DNA from: an uncultured Burkholderiales bacterium | GTDB taxonomy: Bacteria > Pseudomonadota > Gammaproteobacteria > Burkholderiales > Burkholderiaceae_F | Length of the DNA stretch: 5,061 nucleotides | Direction of reading: 5' to 3' | Assembly (NCBI GenBank): GCA_903871435.1 | Contig: CAIQGU010000179.1 | Coordinates: 1-5,061 of the forward strand | Part shown: in pieces, positions 1-5,061 of the stretch | Position numbering within the stretch: position 1 is the stretch's first letter | How the letters are laid out: every line of letters starts with the position of its first letter | Notes under the pieces: model-generated | Seen by the model: only the letters and a program-made list of their open reading frames with translations | What the model was told of the DNA's origin: nothing | Databases searched by the model: none | Translations under genes and position numbers: made by a program

Positions 1-21
1 GCAAGCGACTGACTCGACCTG

Positions 22-73
22 CTGCTGCAAGCTCCTGCTGCAAACTCCTGAGGCAAGCTCCTGAGGCAAGCAA
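22..73. repeat. 13-bp tandem repeat, four copies, downstream of the diguanylate cyclase gene
   Basis: Four head-to-tail 13-base units run 22-34 (ctgctgcaagctc), 35-47 (ctgctgcaaactc), 48-60 (ctgaggcaagctc) and 61-73 (ctgaggcaagcaa, diverging in its last two bases). Copies 1 and 2 differ at one position, and copies 1 and 3 at two. On the minus strand the units place AGGAG-like, Shine-Dalgarno-resembling words every 13 bases. The array begins about 18 bases past the stop of the minus-strand gene. The unit is not a multiple of three, so copy-number change would shift any frame crossing it. It looks like a small slippage-prone repeat; whether it has a function is unknown. Confidence 0.8.
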
Positions 74-75
74 GC

Positions 76-101
76 GGGCTGCCGACGGGGCTAAGCAGCC
101 C
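76..101 (-). other. Inverted repeat across the stop codon, possible weak transcript-end hairpin
   Basis: GGGCTGC at 76-82 and GCAGCCC at 95-101 are perfect 7-base complements separated by 12 bases. The TAG stop of the minus-strand gene (91-93) lies inside the loop. Read on the minus strand, the stem is not followed by a T-run, so this is not a classical intrinsic terminator. It could slow or protect the 3' end of the message, or it could be chance in GC-rich DNA. Confidence 0.25.
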
Positions 102-3100
102 TGCCCACGCCCGCCGCCGGCGCTTCGCTGGCAAGGTCGATCATCGGCGCAAACACGGCCTGATTGCCCCCTGCGGTCTTGGCCTCGTACATGGCACGGT
201 CGGCGAGGCTGAGCAGCCAGGTGGGTTCGCGGCCCTGTTCGCTCGCCAGGGCGATGCCCACGCTTGCCGACAGCAGTTCATCGTGGCGGCCGGCAACGCG
301 CACGGAGCGCGCGACCTCGTCGAGGACGCGCTGCACGATCGCCTCGATATCGCGGCGCGTTCCCGCATCGGGAATCAGCAGCGCGAATTCATCGCCGCCA
401 TAGCGCGCCACGGTGTCCTGGGGGCGCACGACCCGCTGCAGCCGGCGCGCCATCTCCTGGAGAACTTCGTCGCCGGCCTGGTGGCCAAAGCGGTCGTTGA
501 TCTGCTTGAACCGGTCCAGGTCGATCACGACGATGGCGCAACCCGAGTTGCGCAGCGCACTGGTGGCCAGGGCGGCGCGGGCGCGCTCGGCAAATAGGCG
601 CCGGTTGGCTAGACCCGTGAGTTCGTCGTGCCGCGCATCGAAGAGCGCATGGGCTTCGCGGCGCCGTATGGAGTCGATATCGGCAAGCGCCGCAACGTAT
701 TCGCCCTGGTCGATGGAGCGCAGCGTGAGCTGGCACCATACCGTGTGATCGTCGTCGTCCGTGCGCGAGCGGCGCAGCTTGATTTCGCGCACGACCGCCT
801 GGTCCGACAGGGCTGCGCGATCGGCGGCCGCCATTGCAGCCGACCACTCGGCGTGATCGGCGAAGATTTCGACGATGCGCATGCCCTGCAGTTCGCCTGC
901 CGTGCGCTGGAGCAGTTGCAGGAATGCTTCGTTGCAGCGCGACACCGCGCCGTCACGCAGCACGGCAAGCGCCTGGCCCGCGGAGTCGAGCACGGTACGC
1001 TCGACGCGCAGCGCCTCGGCGAGACTGGCTTCGCGCTGCTTGAGCATGGTCAGATCGACCATCATGCCCACGGCACCGGCAAACGCGCCGTTGTTGGACG
1101 ACAGGGCAACGGCGCTCACGGCTACCACGATGTGCCGGCCGTCCTTGGTGACGTGCGCCATCTCGACGTCGCGCATGACCTTGCCTTCGCGTAACGCCAC
1201 CAGGGCGCGGCGCGCAGCGGTCTGGTCGGAAGCCGGATTGAGCAAGACGCCCATGGAGATGCCCACCAGGTCCTCGACCGCGTACCCGTACAAATCACGG
1301 CACGCCCGGCGGCTGACAAAGGTGAAACGGAAGCTCGCGTCGCATGCCCAGATGAGGTTGGGACTGACCTCCACCAGCGACTTGTAGTGGTCCTTGCGCC
1401 GGCGCAGGCGTTCCTGCTCGATCAGTTCGTGCGCCGAAGCAATGGTGTCCATCACCAGCACCGAGGGCTGCGCGTTGCCGCGCTCGTCGGGCCAGTTCAC
1501 CGGCACGAGGTGACTGCGCAGCGCGAGGCGGCCACCCGAAGGGCTGGCGCGTTCCACCAGCAGGTCGTAGGTAGGCCGGCCCTTGACGGCTGACTGCACG
1601 GCGGCGAGGAAGCTGTCACGTGACCGCGCCTGGTACACGAACGCATCCCACCAGCGGGGCCGCAGCGCGGGCCCGATCTTCATGCCCCAGCGGCGCACTT
1701 CGGGACTCTGCGCATGGACCACGCGCCCCTCGCCGTCGATCACCCAGGCCAGTACGGGCAGGCGGCTGAGGAGGTCAGGCAGCGTGCCCATCTCCGCTGC
1801 GCCCGGCACGCCCGGCGCAGGCTCTGTTACCGCCGGCACGGTGACCGCGCCCGCGTTTTCGGGACCGGCTGCAGGGGCCGCGGCAGGACCGCGCACCGCC
1901 GCGGCAGTTGATGGCGCCGGGACCGAGCCGGACGCGGCAGGCGCTGCGACCTGCCGTGCGCTTGCCGGATCATCCGCGGCGCGCGGCGCTTGGGCCGCCG
2001 CGGCCGATTTGTCGGCGCGCGGCATTACGAGGGTGCCGATCGTCGCGGGGAACTCGACGTCGCCCTCATCGACGACGATGCCATGCGCGCCGGGGCGGGA
2101 AGGGTCCACCGGGACCGGTGCGGCCGCGGGGGCGCCAGCTGGCGCCAGGGTGGCCATCGCCTCGACCAGCGCGCTGCGCGATGCCTGAGCGGCCTCGGCC
2201 GCTGCCGACGGCTCGACCGCCACCACCGTGATCAGATCGCCGTTGCGCGCGTTGCCCACCTTGATGCGCACGCCCACGCGCTCGGCCATGGGCCGGCCGG
2301 CAGCACGCATGATGGCCGATATGGGGCCATTGCGCGACGCCAGAGCCAGCTCGAATGCATTGGGAGGATCAAATACCGCCAGCTCGCTGAGACGGCGGCC
2401 GATGCAGTCGAAGGTTATGCCGCCCAGCAATTGCGCCGCGGCCGGGTTGATCTCGAATACGCGGTTGTTGTGGACCGCGATCATCGGTGACGACGAGGCT
2501 TGTATGGCCAGCTGAACGCCCCGGCGCGTGGAGCCCGACGCGGTTCCCATGGACGGCTCGACGCGCGCGACCTGCTCCCGGGCGTGCGCAACGGGACGGG
2601 TGGCGCCAAACCAGATGACGCTGGCCATCCACAGCAGCAGACCCACGGCGACCATGGGTCCACTGGCCGCATGCACGGCAATCGCCGCCACGGGCACCGT
2701 CCAGCCCAGCGCTAGGCCCATGGGCGTGGAACGGCTGGCCGTTGACAGCGAGGACATCAGCATGGCCCCCGCCAAAGCGCCTCCCAGGCGGGTGGCCAGC
2801 GGCGCGGTGAGCGGCGTCACCGAAATGATCAGGCCCAGCCAGAGGCCAGCATCGACCAGGAAAGATATGGCGCGCAAGCGCACCGGCATGGACATGGACG
2901 CGTGCGCTGCGCGGCGGGCCGCGGGCGTCTCCGGCGGGATGGCCAGGCGCGCGATGACATTTACCGCCAGCGCCGCGATCCAGATCCACGAAACCACATT
3001 GCCCGCTGGCAGGCCCAGCCCGGCAAAGCCCAGAATGAGGAAATTGGCTGGGGCGACATGCCAGTGCGAGGCATCCGGCGCTGCATCGCGCCCGCCATTG

Positions 3101-3213
3101 GCGGCGCTGTTGCGCTGCGAGCCCCGCGTATCGGGGGACAAGGTCGCTCGCGCAGGTGGCGTGGAAGATCCCGTGGGCCGGGTACCTGCGGAGCGCGCAT
3201 CCCGCGCGGCCAT
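91..3213 (-). CDS. Membrane-anchored multi-PAS diguanylate cyclase (GGDEF protein)
   Basis: Predicted to condense two GTP into cyclic di-GMP, the messenger controlling biofilm formation and motility. Residues are numbered from the ATG at 3213. A Ser/Thr/Ala-rich head (1-55) precedes about six hydrophobic segments (56-204) with only short loops, so there is no large periplasmic sensor. PAS-like domain 1 spans about 232-335, an Ala/Pro-rich linker 336-477, and PAS-like domains about 478-595, 608-725 and 734-848. The GGDEF domain spans about 852-1023. It has DELTGLANR (863-871), the metal-site Asp898 in IDLDRFKQIND, GGDEF at 939-943 (bases 385-399) and the inhibitory-site RPQD at 930-933, exactly five residues before GGDEF. 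Active-site and feedback residues are thus intact, and there is no EAL domain. The start is uncertain: a GTG at 3273 would add 20 residues, but only the ATG has a Shine-Dalgarno-like GAGGG. Cyclase activity is a strong family inference; the PAS ligands are unknown. The gene is transcribed divergently from gluQ. Confidence 0.95.
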   Translation of the reverse strand: MAARDARSAGTRPTGSSTPPARATLSPDTRGSQRNSAANGGRDAAPDASHWHVAPANFLILGFAGLGLPAGNVVSWIWIAALAVNVIARLAIPPETPAARRAAHASMSMPVRLRAISFLVDAGLWLGLIISVTPLTAPLATRLGGALAGAMLMSSLSTASRSTPMGLALGWTVPVAAIAVHAASGPMVAVGLLLWMASVIWFGATRPVAHAREQVARVEPSMGTASGSTRRGVQLAIQASSSPMIAVHNNRVFEINPAAAQLLGGITFDCIGRRLSELAVFDPPNAFELALASRNGPISAIMRAAGRPMAERVGVRIKVGNARNGDLITVVAVEPSAAAEAAQASRSALVEAMATLAPAGAPAAAPVPVDPSRPGAHGIVVDEGDVEFPATIGTLVMPRADKSAAAAQAPRAADDPASARQVAAPAASGSVPAPSTAAAVRGPAAAPAAGPENAGAVTVPAVTEPAPGVPGAAEMGTLPDLLSRLPVLAWVIDGEGRVVHAQSPEVRRWGMKIGPALRPRWWDAFVYQARSRDSFLAAVQSAVKGRPTYDLLVERASPSGGRLALRSHLVPVNWPDERGNAQPSVLVMDTIASAHELIEQERLRRRKDHYKSLVEVSPNLIWACDASFRFTFVSRRACRDLYGYAVEDLVGISMGVLLNPASDQTAARRALVALREGKVMRDVEMAHVTKDGRHIVVAVSAVALSSNNGAFAGAVGMMVDLTMLKQREASLAEALRVERTVLDSAGQALAVLRDGAVSRCNEAFLQLLQRTAGELQGMRIVEIFADHAEWSAAMAAADRAALSDQAVVREIKLRRSRTDDDDHTVWCQLTLRSIDQGEYVAALADIDSIRRREAHALFDARHDELTGLANRRLFAERARAALATSALRNSGCAIVVIDLDRFKQINDRFGHQAGDEVLQEMARRLQRVVRPQDTVARYGGDEFALLIPDAGTRRDIEAIVQRVLDEVARSVRVAGRHDELLSASVGIALASEQGREPTWLLSLADRAMYEAKTAGGNQAVFAPMIDLASEAPAAGVGRAA

Positions 3214-3223
3214 ACTTGCGGTA

Positions 3224-3228
3224 CCCTC
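3224..3228 (-). promoter_or_regulatory. Probable ribosome binding site deciding the cyclase start
   Basis: On the minus strand GAGGG lies 10 bases upstream of the ATG at 3213-3211. The spacing is a little long but usable. The alternative in-frame GTG at 3273-3271 has no purine-rich Shine-Dalgarno match in the bases before it, and the frame is closed further upstream by a TGA at 3345-3343. This is the main reason for choosing the ATG. Confidence 0.45.
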
Positions 3229-3391
3229 AGTTGAACGCAGCGTGCGCTGCGTCCCGGACGTTGATTGGGCCACGAGATCGGGCTGCCAAAGAGAAGACCC
3301 GTAGCGCTGCCTCGGTACCGCGCAGGGGGAAATCGTTGAAGGTCACGGTGTTGGGAACGGTGCGCGATGCAAATGTTTTAGGGTGCAGCGT

Positions 3392-3403
3392 CCGGTGAAC
3401 CGG
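3392..3403. promoter_or_regulatory. 12-bp palindrome, possible operator
   Basis: CCGGT-GA-ACCGG is a perfect 5+2+5 inverted repeat. It lies about 30 bases downstream of the expected transcription start of the minus-strand promoter candidate, where a repressor could act as a roadblock. I do not recognise it as the site of a named regulator, and a 12-base palindrome can occur by chance. Confidence 0.2.
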
Positions 3404-3441
3404 CCGCCTTGCCCGCTGCAGTCACGCATATCAGGCAGTGC

Positions 3442-3470
3442 ATTATCCATCCCCTGTCAGCGGTAAACAA
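3442..3470 (-). promoter_or_regulatory. Sigma-70-type promoter candidate for the cyclase gene
   Basis: Reading the minus strand, TTGTTT (3470-3465) serves as a -35 box. After a 17-base spacer comes GATAAT (3447-3442), a five-of-six match to TATAAT. The -35 box matches only its TTG half. Transcription would start near 3435, giving a leader of roughly 220 bases to the chosen ATG. CGGT and ACCG (3461-3464 and 3470-3473) form a short inverted repeat around the -35 box. Confidence 0.4.
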
Positions 3471-3520
3471 CCGTCTCGCTGCAAGAAAATTTTTACACCA
3501 GCATTCTTAAGATTTTTGTC

Positions 3521-4459
3521 ATGATGAGTCGTCCGTACCGGGGCCGCTTCGCACCATCGCCCACCGGCCCGCTGCATCGCGGCTCGCTGGCCACCGCGTT
3601 AGCGAGCTGGCTTGATGCCCGCGCTCATGAAGGCAAGTGGCTGATTAGAATAGAAAATATCGACACCCCTCGCGAGCGCCCGGACGCGTCGGCGGCGCAA
3701 CTCACGCTGCTTGCCGCACTCGGCATGGAATCGGACGAGCCCGTGCTCTATCAAAGCACGCGCGGGGATGCGTATGCATCGGCGTTGCAGCAATTACAAC
3801 AGTGCGGCCGCGCCTACTACTGCAGCTGCACGCGGGCCCAGCGTGCCACGGCAGCGCAGCAGCAAACGCCCGCGGGCTGCGCGCCCGACTATTACCCCGG
3901 CACCTGCCGCGACCGCGGCCTGGCGGCGCCGGGCGCCGTGCGCCTGCGCATGCCCGGCGGCGAGATCGCCGTCCTGGACCGCGCCTGCGGCTGGTACCGG
4001 CAGGATGTCGCACGCTTCGTCGGCGACCCCATCGTCCTGCGCGCCGATGGCTACTGGGCCTACCAGCTGGCGGTGGTGGTCGACGACGCCCAGCAGGGCA
4101 TAACCGACGTCGTTCGCGGCGCCGACCTCCTCGACAACACGCCCCGTCAGGTGCTGCTGCAGCGGGCGCTGGGCCTGCCCGAACTGCGCTACCTGCACGT
4201 GCCCCTGGTGCGCGATCCGGAAGGGCGCAAGCTCGCCAAGTCGGACGGCGACGCGCTGCCGGCAACGGCCAGCACGGCGCAGGCGCTCGCGCTGCTCGAA
4301 CAGGCGTGGGCGCACCTGGGCTTTGCGCCCATCGGGGCGGCGGGCGTGGACCAGTTCCAGCGGCACGCCATCGCCTCGTGGCGCCAGCGCTGGCGGCAGG
4401 ACGCGACCGGCGCCGTCGTTGCGCCGGCAAGCGTCGGTCGCGTGCAGGAGCCCTCATGA
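3521..4459 (+). CDS. gluQ: Glutamyl-queuosine tRNA(Asp) synthetase
   Basis: This truncated paralogue of glutamyl-tRNA synthetase has the catalytic domain but no anticodon-binding domain. It activates glutamate without tRNA and attaches it to queuosine at the wobble position of tRNA(Asp) in the cytoplasm. The 312-residue length is normal for the family. Visible motifs are GRFAPSPTGPLH (8-19) with HIGH-like HRGS (19-22), RIENID (43-48), zinc-site Cys101, Cys103, Tyr125 and Cys129, the YQLAVVVDD and VVRGADLL core (181-204), and KMSKS-like KLAKS (237-241). RIENID differs from the usual RIEDID by Asp to Asn at 46; the amino-acid-binding Glu45 is kept. The start is the ATG at 3521, though the ATG at 3524 is equally possible; upstream there is only a weak TAAG. 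An AT-rich run of uncommon codons lies at 3644-3658. The stop overlaps the next gene. In many gammaproteobacteria gluQ follows dksA, which is not seen here. Confidence 0.95.
   Translation: MMSRPYRGRFAPSPTGPLHRGSLATALASWLDARAHEGKWLIRIENIDTPRERPDASAAQLTLLAALGMESDEPVLYQSTRGDAYASALQQLQQCGRAYYCSCTRAQRATAAQQQTPAGCAPDYYPGTCRDRGLAAPGAVRLRMPGGEIAVLDRACGWYRQDVARFVGDPIVLRADGYWAYQLAVVVDDAQQGITDVVRGADLLDNTPRQVLLQRALGLPELRYLHVPLVRDPEGRKLAKSDGDALPATASTAQALALLEQAWAHLGFAPIGAAGVDQFQRHAIASWRQRWRQDATGAVVAPASVGRVQEPS
4446..4450 (+). promoter_or_regulatory. Ribosome binding site for the metallophosphoesterase gene, inside gluQ
   Basis: AGGAG ends 5 bases before the ATG at 4456 and lies within the last codons of gluQ. 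With the ATGA overlap it fixes the start and suggests that ribosomes finishing gluQ re-initiate on the next gene. Confidence 0.8.
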
Positions 4460-5061
4460 CGATTGCCCTGCTCACGGATATCCACAGCAACCGTGAAGCG
4501 CTGGAGGCTTGCCTCGTGCATGCCGAAGAACACGGCGCCAGCCGGTTCATCTTCCTGGGCGATTTCGTCGGTTACGGGGCCGACCCCGTCTGGGTGCTGG
4601 ACACGGTCATGGCACTCACGGCCCGCGGGGCCCTTGCCCTGCGGGGCAACCATGATCAGGCCACGAGCACTCCGGGCAGCATCGCCATGAACGACGACGC
4701 CCTGGCCTGCGTGGACTGGACGCGCGAGCAGTTGCGGCCGGAGCATCTGGCCTTCCTTGAGCAATTGCCGCTCGCCGTCGAAGAAGGCAACTGCCTGTAC
4801 GTGCACGCCAATGGGTGGGACCCGCAGGGTTTTGAATACATCCATGGCGCGATGCAGGCCGGCCGCAATCTGCGCGTGGTGCGCGCGCGCGTCACGTTCT
4901 GCGGCCACATGCACGAACCCATGCTCTATCACATGGGACTGACGCAGCGCGTGGAAGTCTTCGCGCCGGTACCCGGCACCGCCATACCGCTGAGCGCAGC
5001 GCGGCGCTGGCTGGCCATACCCGGTTCGGTGGGGCAGCCTCGCGATGGCAATCCCGCCGCC
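4456..5061 (+). CDS. Calcineurin-like metallophosphoesterase, 3' end cut by the window
   Basis: The first 202 residues of a YfcE/Metallophos_2-type phosphoesterase are visible. The family uses a two-metal centre to hydrolyse phosphomono- or phosphodiester bonds. Metal motifs appear in order: Asp8-x-His10 (TDIHSN), Gly35-Asp36 with GYG at 39-41, Gly64-Asn65-His66-Asp67, His117 in VHAN, and Gly150-His151-Met152-His153. The sequence PGSVGQPRDGNP near residue 190 is typical of the C-terminal part of this family. Related proteins are usually about 240 residues, so some 40 residues probably lie beyond the window. There is no signal peptide, so it is presumably cytoplasmic. ATG 4456 is chosen because the motif-bearing strand begins at once (MTIALLTDIH) and an AGGAG precedes it. 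It overlaps the gluQ stop by four bases. The substrate is unknown; the family includes nucleotide, cyclic-nucleotide and protein phosphatases. Confidence 0.93.
   Translation, partial: MTIALLTDIHSNREALEACLVHAEEHGASRFIFLGDFVGYGADPVWVLDTVMALTARGALALRGNHDQATSTPGSIAMNDDALACVDWTREQLRPEHLAFLEQLPLAVEEGNCLYVHANGWDPQGFEYIHGAMQAGRNLRVVRARVTFCGHMHEPMLYHMGLTQRVEVFAPVPGTAIPLSAARRWLAIPGSVGQPRDGNPAA

Larger units (their letters stand above)
3214..3520. other. Divergent intergenic region between the cyclase gene and gluQ
   Basis: About 307 bases (247 if the cyclase starts at the upstream GTG) separate two genes that point away from each other. The half nearest gluQ (about 3462-3520) is clearly more AT-rich than its surroundings, as expected for promoter DNA. 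It contains AAAATTTTT at 3486-3494 and the 8-base palindrome TCTTAAGA at 3505-3512. A minus-strand promoter candidate and a 12-base palindrome are listed separately. I found no convincing -35/-10 pair for gluQ. Its ribosome site is weak: only TAAG, 9 bases before the ATG. No small gene with a believable start signal is visible here. Confidence 0.7.

Noticed and set aside
76..101. Intrinsic terminator at the end of the cyclase gene.
   Set aside because: The stem is only 7 bases, the loop contains the stop codon and there is no T-run afterwards, so it is listed only as an inverted repeat.
628..3304. Plus-strand open frames of up to 258 codons opposite the cyclase gene.
   Set aside because: The minus strand carries an unmistakable PAS/GGDEF protein throughout. 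The plus frames show no motif or start signal, and their composition is that of shadow frames.
3156..3398. 80-codon plus-strand open frame reaching into the intergenic region.
   Set aside because: Half of it overlaps the start of the cyclase gene in antisense. It has no Shine-Dalgarno match or recognisable protein feature, and it crosses the probable leader of the opposite gene.
3492..3520. TTTACA as a -35 box for gluQ.
   Set aside because: At 16 to 18 bases downstream there is no acceptable -10 box, and transcription would begin inside the coding sequence.
3642..3651. Internal promoter from the TAGAAT word in gluQ.
   Set aside because: No -35 box is present at the right distance, and the TG upstream is one base too far for an extended -10 element.
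3702..4932. Long minus-strand open frames (282, 190 and 247 codons) opposite gluQ and the phosphoesterase gene.
   Set aside because: They lie antisense to two genes with clear family motifs, have Arg/Ala/Pro-rich low-information translations with no recognisable domain, and are expected by-products of GC-rich coding DNA.

Overview
This 5,061-base window is GC-rich bacterial DNA with three protein genes: one on the minus strand, and a divergent, overlapping pair on the plus strand. High GC, codon use and the protein families suggest a betaproteobacterium, perhaps of the Bordetella/Achromobacter type (Alcaligenaceae). That placement is an inference from style, not from a marker gene.

Positions 1-90 lie downstream of the minus-strand gene. 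They hold four 13-bp tandem repeats (22-73) and a short inverted repeat across the gene's stop codon. Positions 91-3213 (minus) encode a membrane-anchored diguanylate cyclase of about 1,040 residues: about six membrane segments, one PAS-like domain, a long Ala/Pro linker, three more PAS-like domains and a C-terminal GGDEF domain. The catalytic motif and the RxxD product-inhibition site are both intact, so the protein probably makes cyclic di-GMP in response to a cytoplasmic or membrane signal.

Positions 3214-3520 are the divergent intergenic region. It has a plausible sigma-70 promoter for the cyclase gene, which implies a long 5' leader, plus a 12-bp palindrome and an AT-rich stretch before the plus-strand genes.

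Positions 3521-4459 (plus) encode glutamyl-queuosine tRNA(Asp) synthetase (gluQ), with HIGH-like, KMSKS-like and zinc-site residues visible. Its stop overlaps the start of the next gene in an ATGA junction. That gene, 4456 to the window edge, is a calcineurin-like metallophosphoesterase whose visible metal motifs are complete but whose 3' end is cut off. The pair is almost certainly co-transcribed and translationally coupled; the phosphoesterase's substrate cannot be read from the sequence.

I see no mobile element, CRISPR array, tRNA or rRNA, and no convincing evidence of an undescribed system. The points most worth a second look are the 13-bp repeat array, the AT-rich rare-codon patch inside gluQ, the gluQ-phosphoesterase coupling, and the cyclase architecture with its disordered linker.
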